Of a DNA stretch of 64,000 bases, positions 1 through 8,967 are shown in pieces. The DNA is from Mycolicibacterium sp. CBMA 247 (GTDB lineage: Bacteria; Actinomycetota; Actinomycetes; Mycobacteriales; Mycobacteriaceae): assembly GCF_009729095.1 (NCBI RefSeq), contig NZ_VTGX01000001.1, positions 2,232,001 through 2,296,000 of the forward strand. Reading direction: 5' to 3'. The notes below the pieces were generated by a model. That model was given only the letters and a program-made list of their open reading frames with translations, searched no databases and was not told the DNA's origin. The translations under genes and the position numbers were made by a program. Each line of letters starts with the position of its first letter. Position 1 is the stretch's first letter.

Positions 1-380
1 GACACGAGCAAGACTCTGACGCTTCGCGCGGGTGCACCCCAGGGAACCTCGGCGGTGCCGTTGGTGATCTACGGGCACGGCGGTATTTGGTCTTGTCTCC
101 CCCGCCAGGATTTCCCACAAATCGCCGACATCCACCTCGGCCTCCGCGCCTAGCTCGTACTCCTGTGGGGCAAAGACTTTCGACCCGGCGACCGGCTTCG
201 ACTCGATCTGCGCATGGCGCACCCGCACATAGTCACGCGCCGTCGAATACGACAGCTCGGTCGCGTCGTACTCCTCAGCCAGCCGGATATGAATCCGGCA
301 TGCGGTGTGACTTTGCTTAAGAACACGTTGCCCAGGTCGCCCGCGCCCGTAGAGCGGTCACACATCCAGTCGTCGATCAA
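1..380 (-). pseudogene. IS21-family IstA transposase remnant
   Basis: Read on the minus strand, two frames together resemble the middle of an IS21-type IstA transposase. One frame gives HTACRIHIRLAEEYDATE, then a YSTARDYV helix-turn-helix-like stretch and SKVFAPQEYELGAEAEVD, the usual lead-in to the DDE domain. The preceding LIDDW-like piece lies in another frame, so at least one frameshift is present. The element runs off the left edge of the window and no istB is visible. This is a broken insertion-sequence fragment. The family call rests on remembered motifs, not a database search. Confidence 0.7.
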
Positions 381-1642
381 TAGGCGCTAGGACGAAGCCT
401 TACCAATTCCAAAGCAGCGCCAATGTTGGTGACATTGTCCGCAAGTGGCCGTGGCAAGAGTTCGTCGGCTCGAGCAAGTCGGCGCAGAACGGTATTGCGG
501 TGGGTGAACATCCGTTCTGCAGTGCGGGAAGTATTGAACATCTCACGGATGTACGTCGATACCGTTTCGCGAAGTTCGTCGTCGGCCCCCGCTAGGCCGC
601 CCAGGGTGTCGAGGACGAACTCGTCGGCCTTCGGCAGATCGGAGGTCATCAGGATTGGGAGCTGAGCCTCGTCATAGCGGACCACCCGCTGCGTGGAGGC
701 CAACCGCGCCAGCATCGTCTGTACTGCGGTGGCATCTAGGTGGCTGCGTCGGAAACCTTCGATGTGACATCCGCCGCGGCCGATCGCCACGCGGACACCG
801 GGCGACGCTGCCAAGGTAGCGTTGAACGCTTCGGTCGTGTGCAGGAGCGCAGTGGGCAACCACACCCACAGCGACCGCGAGCTGGCCACCAGGGTCAACC
901 GGCGGTTGCAGTTGTTGCTGCGCATCAAGGCGTCGGCCACCGCCTCGAGGGCGCTGGCCACATTTCCCGTGTCTGTCTCTTCTGCGGAGCCTGCACCGGC
1001 AGACCAGATGATGGCGGCCGTGTGCTCAGTTGCGAGCCGGTAGCCGAACCGGGTTTCGGCTTGCGCTCTACTAATCGGGGCGCCTTCCAGGAGCAAGGTC
1101 AGCGTTGCCATACGTGTGGCGTTCGTGCCCTGGTTCAGATCACGAATGTCGGACTCGATGACAGCGGTGAGTTCATCGATGGTGTCGTCTAGATAGGTTG
1201 AGATCGACAGGGACGAAATATCCAGCAGATCTTGGAGATCCGCGGCCTCGGAAGTGAGGGTGAAACAAACCTCCATCCAGCGCCGCCAGCCGACGCTCTG
1301 GGCCGTCCGGTACGAGTCCAGCGCTCGGCCATCGAGACCACGGCGCACCACATCGCGCGCGAGGTTGATCGCTTCTGAACTCAGCTGCGGCACTACCCGC
1401 TCACCGGGATTGGTGATGTTGGCGGCCGCCCACCGGCGCAGGTTATGTGTATTGACCAGTCTGGTGGCTTCGAAAAGGGTTGGGTCGTCACTGGCCGCCG
1501 AGGAACGCAGTCCGGTCAGAGCCGCACGGTGTAGATCCGCGAACTCCTCCTCGCCGGCCGTGAGAACCAATTCAGCGCCCTGCCTGAATAATTCGCGCGT
1601 TCTCGAAGAAACCACGGGCCATCCGGAGCCATCGGTGTGCAT
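377..1642 (-). CDS. PucR/CdaR-type transcriptional regulator
   Basis: Protein of about 421 residues from ATG 1642 (MHTDGSG...). The frame is open to 1738, but a start there would overlap the divergent monooxygenase. The N-terminal half is helical and resembles the RsbRD-like sensory region found before PucR output domains. The C-terminus carries the PucR-type helix-turn-helix: a TVSTYIREMFNTSRTAERMF stretch followed by THRNTVLRRLARADELL. Such proteins usually activate adjacent catabolic genes in response to a small ligand. Divergence from the monooxygenase at 1718 makes that gene the likely target. The ligand is unknown. Confidence 0.8.
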   Translation of the reverse strand: MHTDGSGWPVVSSRTRELFRQGAELVLTAGEEEFADLHRAALTGLRSSAASDDPTLFEATRLVNTHNLRRWAAANITNPGERVVPQLSSEAINLARDVVRRGLDGRALDSYRTAQSVGWRRWMEVCFTLTSEAADLQDLLDISSLSISTYLDDTIDELTAVIESDIRDLNQGTNATRMATLTLLLEGAPISRAQAETRFGYRLATEHTAAIIWSAGAGSAEETDTGNVASALEAVADALMRSNNCNRRLTLVASSRSLWVWLPTALLHTTEAFNATLAASPGVRVAIGRGGCHIEGFRRSHLDATAVQTMLARLASTQRVVRYDEAQLPILMTSDLPKADEFVLDTLGGLAGADDELRETVSTYIREMFNTSRTAERMFTHRNTVLRRLARADELLPRPLADNVTNIGAALELVRLRPSAY

Positions 1643-1717
1643 GGCGCACCACGCTACGCGCGAATCGGGGGCATATCGCCATGGCAACCCGCTTCGCAAC
1701 CGACGATTCTGGAGTAG

Positions 1718-3277
1718 GTGAAGCACACCGAGTCGCAAGACGCATCAGAGAGATTCATGGACAGCGCGGTCGGTGAATACGTCGAACAGCTAGATGTACT
1801 TGTCATCGGAGCCGGCATCTCCGGCATAGGCGCAGGCCGCTACCTGCGGACGTACCACCCCGACAAGACATTTGCCATGCTGGAGGCACGTGCAGCCTCG
1901 GGCGGCACCTGGGATCTATTTCGCTATCCGGGGATCCGGTCAGACTCGGATCTGAACACCTTCGGCTACGATTTCAAGCCGTGGCAGGATTCAGACTCGA
2001 TTGCCAGCGGCGACAAAATTTTGGCCTATCTTCGTGAGGCCGCCGCTGAGAACGGCTTGGATCCGCTGATCCGGTATCAGCATCGCGTTCTGGGAGCCTC
2101 GTGGTCTTCAGAGTGCGGCCGCTGGTCCGTCGACGTGGAAACCCGCGATGCCGCTGGCACACCCACGTTGCTATCAATCTCAGCGCGGTGGATCTTCTGT
2201 GCGGCAGGCTACTACCGCTACGACGCGGGCTACGCCCCCTTATTCGAGGGACAAAACGAATTCACTGGCCAGATCGTGCATCCTCAGCAATGGCCCGCGG
2301 ATCTCGACTACGCCGGCAAGAAGGTGGCCATCATCGGCAGCGGCGCAACAGCAGTGACCCTACTACCGGCGATGGCGACAGGCCCCGACGCAGCCGAACG
2401 CGTCACCATGGTGCAGCGCACACCCTCGTACGTGATGTCGGTTTCGCGCCAGGATAAGACCGCTATTCTGCTGAAGCGACTGTTCGGCGAGGAACGCGGC
2501 TACGCGTTGGCGCGCCGCAAAGACATCGTCACGCAGCAGTGGATCTATCAGTTTTGCCAACGCCATCCTCTGTTGGCTCGAAAGATCATTCGCTGGGCGA
2601 ACGCGAAGGAACTACCTGCGGGGTACGACGTCGATACGCATTTCAATCCCCCGTACAACCCGTGGGAGCAACGACTGTGCGCGGTGCCCGACGGCGACTT
2701 GTTCCAGGTGATCCGTGACGGCAAAGCCGAAGTCGTGACGGACCGAATCGAGCGGTTCACTACGTCCGGCATTGAGTTGGTATCCGGGCGTCAGCTGGAG
2801 GCCGACATCATCGTTACCGCTACCGGGCTCAATCTCAATCTGCTAGGAGACATCAAGCTGGACATCGACGGAGAACCCGTCTCGCTGCCCGACACCGTGG
2901 TCTACCGCGGCATGATGTTCTCCGGCGTACCAAATCTCGCCTTCGCCGTGGGATACACCAACTCGTCCTGGACCTTGAAGATCGGCCTGCTGTGCCAATA
3001 CTTCTGCCAACTGCTGTCCTACATGGATGACAACGGCTACAACGCCGCCTGTGCTGTCGCGGATCCAGGCATGCCCACCCGACCATTGATGGACTTCGGC
3101 GCCGGCTACGTCAAGCGGAGCCTGGATCAGCTACCGCGACCGGGAACCACACCACCGTGGTCGATGTCGACAAGCTTTCGCTCCGATGAAAAGCTGCTTG
3201 GCGCCGAGGTCGCCGACGAATACCTCAAGTTCAACAGGATTCCACAAAACCAGTCAGCCGCGAAGGCCCCATCATGA
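1718..3277 (+). CDS. Baeyer-Villiger-type flavin monooxygenase
   Basis: FAD/NADPH-dependent class B monooxygenase, 519 residues from GTG 1718; ATG 1757 is an alternative start. Visible motifs are GAGISG at residues 31-36 (FAD Rossmann fold), GGTWDLFRYPG at 62-72 and the Baeyer-Villiger fingerprint FTGQIVHPQQWP at 182-193 (F-x-G-x3-H-x3-W-P intact). A second Rossmann motif, GSGATA, lies at 207-212 for NADPH. Such enzymes insert oxygen next to a ketone to form an ester or lactone; some instead oxidise S or N. The divergent PucR-like gene and the downstream hydrolase suggest a ketone-to-ester-to-alcohol/acid route (inference). Substrate unknown. Confidence 0.87.
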   Translation: MKHTESQDASERFMDSAVGEYVEQLDVLVIGAGISGIGAGRYLRTYHPDKTFAMLEARAASGGTWDLFRYPGIRSDSDLNTFGYDFKPWQDSDSIASGDKILAYLREAAAENGLDPLIRYQHRVLGASWSSECGRWSVDVETRDAAGTPTLLSISARWIFCAAGYYRYDAGYAPLFEGQNEFTGQIVHPQQWPADLDYAGKKVAIIGSGATAVTLLPAMATGPDAAERVTMVQRTPSYVMSVSRQDKTAILLKRLFGEERGYALARRKDIVTQQWIYQFCQRHPLLARKIIRWANAKELPAGYDVDTHFNPPYNPWEQRLCAVPDGDLFQVIRDGKAEVVTDRIERFTTSGIELVSGRQLEADIIVTATGLNLNLLGDIKLDIDGEPVSLPDTVVYRGMMFSGVPNLAFAVGYTNSSWTLKIGLLCQYFCQLLSYMDDNGYNAACAVADPGMPTRPLMDFGAGYVKRSLDQLPRPGTTPPWSMSTSFRSDEKLLGAEVADEYLKFNRIPQNQSAAKAPS

Positions 3278-3360
3278 CCTCAACGAACGTAGCTCCAGAC
3301 CTAGCCCGCGGCGCCGACTCTGCTGCTGCCTCACCGGCGACCCTGACGGTGATCCGCTGA
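3274..3360 (+). CDS. Short ORF overlapping the monooxygenase stop, probably a truncated gene
   Basis: An ATG at 3274 overlaps the monooxygenase stop codon in an ATGA arrangement, the usual sign of translational coupling. The frame closes after 28 codons (MTSTNVAPDLARG...TLTVIR). This looks like the 5' end of a lost downstream gene, with the remainder replaced by unrelated sequence. A genuine 28-residue peptide cannot be excluded, and no family is recognisable from so short a piece. Confidence 0.35.
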   Translation: MTSTNVAPDLARGADSAAASPATLTVIR

Positions 3361-3661
3361 AGTGAGGTGACCAAGTTCGCTGAATACTGGTCGAGTTTGA
3401 CTGAATCACACGGAAAGTCGCGCACTGACGATCGATTCACGCTGAAACGCGGGAACGCCGATCGGTGCGCATAGCGTGGAGATGCGATCAGCTGTCAAGC
3501 TGAAAGTGCGGAGACACCCGATTTCGCCTTCCTCCCGAGTCCGGTGTGAAAACTCAGGTTTCCCGGCACGTGCCGCCAGACGCCATCCACGTCCGTACCA
3601 AAATGTCGCACTGATGACTATCGTTCTACTAACGACCAGTATCGATACGAACGGAATAGAT
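3361..3661. other. Intergenic stretch, no convincing gene
   Basis: About 300 bp between the truncated coupled ORF and the first saccharopine-dehydrogenase-like gene. The frame of the downstream gene is open from 3476, but that part has no similarity to the paralogue at 5892. It is probably promoter and leader sequence, or the scar of a deletion. No repeat or terminator was identified. Confidence 0.5.
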
Positions 3662-4789
3662 GTGAGGGTTCTAGTGCTGGGCAGGTCTCCGGTTGCCGAG
3701 GTGACGGTCGAGACGATTGCCACACACCCGGGCGTTCAAGATATACAGATGCGCTGGGCGGACCCCGGCGACCCGTCCGGGATACGTACCGCACTGAACA
3801 ACGTGGACGTGGTCGTCAACGCTGTCGATCCCGACCGCTCCGGAAGCGCAGTACTGGAAGCGGCAATTGACACCGGAACGCATTATCTCGACGCCTGCGA
3901 TGACTGCGACTACGTCGCGAGAATGCTAGGGCTCGACAGTCGCGCGAAGGCTGCTGGTATCTGTGCCGTCATCGGAATGGGAACCAGCCCCGGAGTAACG
4001 AACCTGCTCGCCTCCTGTGCCGCAGGCGATCTCGACTCGATCAGTGATATTTACATCGCATGGCCGGTCGATGCACCCGAGGGCAACGTCGATGTCGACA
4101 TCGACGATCCGCTTGCGGCGGCGACACGATGGATGCACCAACTCAGCGGCACCAGTACCGTCGTGCGATCAGGAAGGCTGGGTAGCGAGCAGCCGCTTCG
4201 CCCCGTCACACTCGAACTGCCCCGAGGCCGTCACGGAACCGCTTACACCGCGGGAGGGCCCGAACCGATCAGCCTATTTCACACCCTGGCTCCTGCGGGC
4301 GATTGCACAACCCTAATGGTCGTCGCACCGGGCACCGCCGCCTACCTCGACGTGCTGCGCCGCGACATCGACCGCAAGCGGCTTACCCCGAAGGCGGCCG
4401 CCGAACAGCTCGACAAGCCCACGATGTGGCGGACTTTGAGGTCGCTAGTGTCGGCGTCCAGGTTCAAGGCACCGGGCACGCTACCACCATTTTTCGCCGC
4501 CGTGTCGGGCATCAAAGATGGAAGGCAGCGATTGGTGATGGCCGGGCTGGTGGACAATCCACACCCCGCCGGCCCGGCCCCGCTGACCGCCAGCCTGGCA
4601 CGTTCGATCGGAATCCCGCTGGGATTAGCCCTGTTTCAACTCATCGATGCCGTCAACCCGCGCGCGGGTGTGCACCCCCCTGAGGTGATCATCGAGCCAC
4701 ACCGCTTTTTCGACGACCTTGACCACTGCCTCAACCGCCCCGGATATGCGCCGAGCCTCTTCGTCGAGCACACAGACTGTTGCAGGTAG
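3662..4789 (+). CDS. Saccharopine-dehydrogenase-like protein with degenerate nucleotide motif
   Basis: About 375 residues from GTG 3662; ATG 3614 and an upstream in-frame ATG at 3476 are alternatives. GTG 3662 is preferred because its product (VRVLVLG...) aligns with the start of the paralogue at 5892. Shared blocks include GTHYLDACDD, AVIGMGTSPGVTNLLA, YLDVLRRDIDRKRLT, PGTLPPFFAAVSG and GVHPPEVI. The paralogue's glycine-rich LGGPGAMG is here LGRSPVAE, and the following strand-helix region is about 25 residues shorter. NAD(P) binding is therefore doubtful. It may be a non-catalytic partner of the second copy (inference). Confidence 0.8.
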   Translation: MRVLVLGRSPVAEVTVETIATHPGVQDIQMRWADPGDPSGIRTALNNVDVVVNAVDPDRSGSAVLEAAIDTGTHYLDACDDCDYVARMLGLDSRAKAAGICAVIGMGTSPGVTNLLASCAAGDLDSISDIYIAWPVDAPEGNVDVDIDDPLAAATRWMHQLSGTSTVVRSGRLGSEQPLRPVTLELPRGRHGTAYTAGGPEPISLFHTLAPAGDCTTLMVVAPGTAAYLDVLRRDIDRKRLTPKAAAEQLDKPTMWRTLRSLVSASRFKAPGTLPPFFAAVSGIKDGRQRLVMAGLVDNPHPAGPAPLTASLARSIGIPLGLALFQLIDAVNPRAGVHPPEVIIEPHRFFDDLDHCLNRPGYAPSLFVEHTDCCR

Positions 4790-4821
4790 CGCGAAACTAT
4801 CTTCGCATATACGATCGTTTA

Positions 4822-5895
4822 ATGTTTGATAGCTTTGCGTCGATCCGCCTGTGGCCGAAGTGGCTACGTCGGACACTGACCGCACTGGGTTGCGTTGTCG
4901 CACTGGTCGTATCGGCCGGCGCATGGGTGGTTTACGTAAACGACTTCGCTTTCCGGGAGCAGCGGGTCACGATTCCCGGTCCAGCGCAGCCCCTCGAGGG
5001 AGTATTGGCGCTACCGAAGACCGGGAATGGACCGTTTGGATTGGTGGTGTTCGTACACGGTGACGGCCCCGCAGATGCCAGTCGCGACTCGTTCTACAAA
5101 CCGATTTGGGAGTCATTCGCGAAGGCCGGCTACGCGTCGCTGTCGTGGAACAAGCCTGGCATCGACGGCGCTCCGGGCAACTGGTTGAAGCAGAGTATGC
5201 ATGACCGAGCAGCCGAGGTGAACGCCGCAATCGATTGGGCGCGTGGACGTTCGGATATCGATCCGCAACGGATCGGCGGCTGGGGTATCAGTCAGGGCGG
5301 TTGGGTGTTACCAGAGGCGGCGGTGCAGCGCACGGATATGCAATTCATCATCCTGGTTGGGGTGGCCATCAATTGGCAACGGCAGGGGGAATACAACCTT
5401 CGGGCTGAGCTGGCGGCCCGGCAAGCACCGCAATCGGAGCTAGCCGACGCTCTGACCCACAGGAGCCGCATCAATCAACTTTTGCGCGCCAATGCTGACT
5501 ACGAGCAATACCTCGCGGCCCGCATCGACTCGACGCCAATGTCGCCCGATCGGTGGGAGTTCATCTCGCGCAACTACCTAGCCGATATCAGCGCCACCCT
5601 CCCGCAGATCAAGATTCCGGTGTTGTTGGAGCTGGGTATGAGCGACCTCAACGTGGACGTGATCGAAACCGAGCGCGTCTATCGCAAATTGGTGCGCCCG
5701 AATCTGCTGACTGTCCAGACATATCCGCACGCATCGCACAGCATTGTCAAGGAAGACCTGGACGGCAACAACAGTGACAGCCTCAAGTCATACGCAGTAG
5801 CACTATTCGCCCCACGTCAACTCTATGCGCCCGGATACCTCGACGACCTACGGCGTTACGTCCAACAACTACCAACCACGAAGGATGCACGATGA
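4822..5895 (+). CDS. Membrane-anchored alpha/beta hydrolase
   Basis: About 357 residues from ATG 4822 (MFDSFASIRLW...); ATG 4780 would add 14 residues and overlap the previous gene. An N-terminal hydrophobic segment (LTALGCVVALVVSAGAWVVY) acts as signal anchor, so the catalytic domain probably lies outside the membrane. The hydrolase core shows the oxyanion strand VVFVHGDGP, nucleophile elbow GGWGISQGGW with Ser, a candidate acid in LGMSDLNVD and the catalytic His in YPHASHS. It overlaps the next gene by 4 nt (ATGA). Sandwiched between two saccharopine-dehydrogenase-like genes, it may cleave an ester or amide made by the upstream monooxygenase (inference). Confidence 0.85.
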   Translation: MFDSFASIRLWPKWLRRTLTALGCVVALVVSAGAWVVYVNDFAFREQRVTIPGPAQPLEGVLALPKTGNGPFGLVVFVHGDGPADASRDSFYKPIWESFAKAGYASLSWNKPGIDGAPGNWLKQSMHDRAAEVNAAIDWARGRSDIDPQRIGGWGISQGGWVLPEAAVQRTDMQFIILVGVAINWQRQGEYNLRAELAARQAPQSELADALTHRSRINQLLRANADYEQYLAARIDSTPMSPDRWEFISRNYLADISATLPQIKIPVLLELGMSDLNVDVIETERVYRKLVRPNLLTVQTYPHASHSIVKEDLDGNNSDSLKSYAVALFAPRQLYAPGYLDDLRRYVQQLPTTKDAR

Positions 5896-7127
5896 AAGTT
5901 CTCGCATTGGGCGGACCAGGAGCGATGGGCACAGTCGCCGTTCGCATTGCGGCACACATGGCAGGAATCGACGAGATTGTGATCGCTGACCGCGACCGGG
6001 CGGCCGCTGATCGACTGTGCCGTCAGCTCGCCACCGCGCCGGTACCCGTCAGCTCCGCACGAGTGGACGTCACCGACGACGCTGGACTGCACGATGCCCT
6101 CGAGTCGGCGGACCTGGTCGTCAACACCGTCGGTCCGTACTACCGCTTCGGAGTTCCCATACTGCGCGCCGCTATCGCGGCCGGGACCCACTACATTGAC
6201 ATCTGCGACGACTGGGAACCCACGGTCCAGATGCTCGACCTTGACGAAAGCGCCCGCGCCGCAGGTGTTTGCGCAGTCATCGGTATGGGGGCGAGCCCCG
6301 GCATGAGCAACCTGCTAGCCGCCAGCGCAGCCGCCGAACTCGATGCAGTGCGCGACGCGTACACCGCGTGGCCGGTGGACGTCCCGGGCATTGGCGATGC
6401 AAACCTCGATGGCGAGGTACTGCTGGGACCAGACGGTCAGCCGTCCGCGGCGGCGGTGCACTGGATGCTGCAGAGCAGCGGAAAGATCTCTACCGTCCGT
6501 GCTGGAAAGTTGACCTCTCAACGCCCTCTGCTCCCGATCGGGCTCAAATTGCCAGGCAATCGACAAGGGACTGCATACTCGATCGGTCATCCGGAGCCCA
6601 TCACCCTGCAGCGCACGCTCGGCCTGGAGGGTGACGCTGTCAACCTAATGGTCATCCAGCCGGAAACACTGGCCTATCTGGACGTACTACGTCGAGACAT
6701 CGACCGCGGCCGACTGACCAACGAAACAGCAGCCGCACAGTTCGCGAAACCGAACTTCCTACGCTACCTGCGCTCTATTCCACTCTCCCTGCGATCCAAG
6801 GGCCCGGGAACCTTGCCGCCGTTCTTCGCCGCGGTGTCCGGAACAAGTCGCGGCCGCGACTACATGGTGCTAGCTCACCTCGATCTGTCGAACCCGGGAG
6901 CAGATGCCGACAACAGACTGCTCGGCGACATGGCGCGTGCGACGGGCATTCCACTCGCACTAGGCATGTCACAGATGGTTGACGGTACGGCGCGACGTGC
7001 TGGCGTGCATCCACCCGATGCTGTCATCGATTCGCAACGGTTCTTCGCCGACCTGAACCGTCAACTCGACCGTTCGGCCGACTCGCCGCTTGTCGTCATT
7101 GAACGCGAAGCTATGTGCCTAGACTGA
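5892..7127 (+). CDS. Saccharopine-dehydrogenase-like NAD(P)-binding oxidoreductase
   Basis: 411 residues, starting in an ATGA overlap with the hydrolase. The N-terminus has a normal dinucleotide fold, MKVLALGGPGAMGTVAVR, followed by IVIADRDRAAADRL with an acidic residue after strand 2. The body matches the gene at 3662 along its length (GTHYIDICDD, AVIGMGASPGMSNLLAAS, YLDVLRRDIDRGRLT, GTLPPFFAAVSG). Members of this superfamily include saccharopine reductase and trans-acting enoyl reductases; the exact reaction is not predictable. As the intact copy, it is likely the catalytic subunit or step. Confidence 0.82.
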   Translation: MKVLALGGPGAMGTVAVRIAAHMAGIDEIVIADRDRAAADRLCRQLATAPVPVSSARVDVTDDAGLHDALESADLVVNTVGPYYRFGVPILRAAIAAGTHYIDICDDWEPTVQMLDLDESARAAGVCAVIGMGASPGMSNLLAASAAAELDAVRDAYTAWPVDVPGIGDANLDGEVLLGPDGQPSAAAVHWMLQSSGKISTVRAGKLTSQRPLLPIGLKLPGNRQGTAYSIGHPEPITLQRTLGLEGDAVNLMVIQPETLAYLDVLRRDIDRGRLTNETAAAQFAKPNFLRYLRSIPLSLRSKGPGTLPPFFAAVSGTSRGRDYMVLAHLDLSNPGADADNRLLGDMARATGIPLALGMSQMVDGTARRAGVHPPDAVIDSQRFFADLNRQLDRSADSPLVVIEREAMCLD

Positions 7128-8050
7128 GCACCTCCACCGGTCCCGCTATGACTACAAGGAGTTGGCCGTTGGCGATCGGACACCACCAAACCACCGAGAT
7201 ATCCACCCGGTCTCTCGTAGAGAGCATGCTGCGCGACGACGCAACCATCGACGCGGGCGCTCTGTACGACGTTGCCAACCTGCTCGGTATGACGGATCAG
7301 CAGGTACGCCTGTGCATCAAAAGGATGGTTTCCGACGGGCAGTTTGTCGTGGAAGGCCGTGGCCGGAAGGCTGTGTTGTATGCGACCGACCTCCTTCGGA
7401 GCACGATCACACCAGACCTCGAGTACGTGCGGTTCATGTACGCGCAGGACCGGGGAGGCGCTCCATGGGACGGGCAATGGCACTTGGTGGCGTTCGCGGT
7501 CCCGGAGTCGTCGCGGGCCGCACGCGATGCGATACGTGACGCCATCGTGCGCCTCGGCGGCGCACCGATCCAGGGCGGGTTGTATGTCTCCCCCAATCAG
7601 TGGGAGGACAAGATAGCCTCGGTAGCCACGGAATTAGCAATTACTGAGCATATTTCCACGCTGACCACTACTGACTTGTCCGTCGGTGGCACAGGACAGC
7701 CTCGCGAGCTCGCCAGCCGGCTATGGCCTCTGGAGGAGGTGGCCGAACGGCATCGGAGGCTGCTTACCTTCGCAGAGAGTGCGCTGTCGGCGCTGCAGCG
7801 TGCGTCAGCAATTGAACGGCTGACCATCGCGATCGAACTGGCCGCCGAGTTCACCCGCGCAGTCGATCCCGACCCGCTGCTACCGCCCCGGCTACTGCCG
7901 CAGCCCTGGATCGGTACGGCAGCACGCGCAACCGTCGCTGCTTGCTGGGCAGAATTGATCAAAGTCGATGCACCACAGCGGATTCAGCTTTTCCAGTGGT
8001 ATGCCGACGTGATCGCAGAGGTCGCGTGGCCCGCTAGTGTACGGTCCTGA
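7115..8050 (+). CDS. PaaX-like transcriptional regulator
   Basis: About 311 residues from GTG 7115, which overlaps the previous gene by 13 nt; ATG 7148 is an alternative. Features are an N-terminal winged helix (TRSLVESMLRD...LLGMTDQQVRLCIKRMVSDG), a central domain with APWDGQWHLVAF and GGLYVSPNQWED, and the characteristic PaaX C-terminal DPLLPPRLLPQPWIGTAAR. PaaX proteins repress aromatic-acid catabolic genes and respond to CoA thioesters. Here it closes the monooxygenase/hydrolase cluster and may control it, alongside the PucR-like regulator (inference). Confidence 0.83.
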   Translation: MPRLSTSTGPAMTTRSWPLAIGHHQTTEISTRSLVESMLRDDATIDAGALYDVANLLGMTDQQVRLCIKRMVSDGQFVVEGRGRKAVLYATDLLRSTITPDLEYVRFMYAQDRGGAPWDGQWHLVAFAVPESSRAARDAIRDAIVRLGGAPIQGGLYVSPNQWEDKIASVATELAITEHISTLTTTDLSVGGTGQPRELASRLWPLEEVAERHRRLLTFAESALSALQRASAIERLTIAIELAAEFTRAVDPDPLLPPRLLPQPWIGTAARATVAACWAELIKVDAPQRIQLFQWYADVIAEVAWPASVRS

Positions 8051-8471
8051 TTTAGTTGCCTAACAGTCACTTCGGATCGGGACAAGCCCACCAGCTAGAT
8101 GTTCCGTAGTCGGATCCCACGCTATCGCGTCGGTGTTGGCATGGGATCGGCACCCATCGACGAAACGCTGGATTAAGGCACGTCATCACGGTCAGCGATC
8201 TCGGCGGTAACGCGCGCCGCGTGTCCGTCGAGCGTCAATCCGACGTAGATGGTCCACCGATGGTGCGCCTCATGCGTCGCCTCTAGAAGTTTGGTCGCGC
8301 ACGTAGCGGAAGCAAACATGGCGACGACACGTCCGACTGCTGAGTCATGGCGTACGGGTGTCCTTGTTCGAGCGGCACGCGGCACGCCTCACCGTCAAGC
8401 ATGCCGGCCGTGCTGCCGATCCGGTCGGAGGAGTCGCCTGATCGGTTGCCTGGCAGCCGGTCCCGATCCGG
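8051..8471. other. Convergent intergenic region, no clear gene
   Basis: This lies between two convergent genes. A 70-codon minus-strand frame at 8173-8385 is open but shows no recognisable family, no ribosome binding site and an Arg-rich start, so it is left uncalled. A possible terminator hairpin is listed separately at 8113-8148. Confidence 0.4.
8113..8148 (+). terminator. Possible hairpin terminator after the PaaX-like gene
   Basis: GATCCCA at 8113-8119 pairs with TGGGATC at 8142-8148 across a 22-nt loop, about 60 bp after the PaaX-like stop codon. There is no T-run, as is common for mycobacterial terminators. The loop is long, so support is modest. Confidence 0.3.
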
Positions 8472-8945
8472 TTATCTGCCCGCGACTTGCGAACGGTGCA
8501 GGCGTAGCAGTGACAGCGCGGCAACGATTGCCCCGAGCACGCTGAGTACGAACCAGAACCAATGCCAGGAAGTCGGCAGCGGGACAAGGATAAAGATCGT
8601 GAGCAGACAGATGATGGCAGCCAGCCGCAGTCGCCGTTCATCACGAGTGTGTCGACGCAGCCGAGCTTCTGGATTGTCACGGCGCGCGTCGTCGTACGGC
8701 CGCAGGCCGCACACTAGGACGATCCGCCAGGTGTACACACTGGCGTAAGCCGATCCCAGCAGAAACAGCAGCCCGAGGAGCTGAACCCAGGGTGGCGGAT
8801 CACCGACGCTGGGGTAGGAGAACGGCAGCGTAACCAACGTCAGCACTACCGCCGCTACTCCCTGACCGAGCACAAGACGCTGTCCGGGACGCAGACTGCG
8901 CAGATGTGTCATGCGACCCCGGACGCGCGATTCACGATCATCCAT
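8472..8945 (-). CDS. Small integral membrane protein
   Basis: 157 residues from ATG 8945 (MDDRESRVRGRM...). The longer frame to 9101 overlaps an IS fragment and is not used. Four hydrophobic segments are visible: LVLGQGVAAVVLTLVTLPF, the VQLLGLLFLLGSAYASVY region, LAAIICLLTIFILVPL and WFWFVLSVLGAIVAALSLL. An Arg-rich cytoplasmic loop (RRDNPEARLRRHTRDERR) separates TM2 and TM3. No family is recognised. It is isolated, with an IS481 fragment upstream. Confidence 0.72.
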   Translation of the reverse strand: MDDRESRVRGRMTHLRSLRPGQRLVLGQGVAAVVLTLVTLPFSYPSVGDPPPWVQLLGLLFLLGSAYASVYTWRIVLVCGLRPYDDARRDNPEARLRRHTRDERRLRLAAIICLLTIFILVPLPTSWHWFWFVLSVLGAIVAALSLLRLHRSQVAGR

Positions 8946-8967
8946 GATGGAAACGATCGTAGCGGAA

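Noticed and set aside
8173..8385. Minus-strand 70-codon frame between convergent genes
   Set aside because: No ribosome binding site, no family and an Arg-rich start; insufficient to call a gene.
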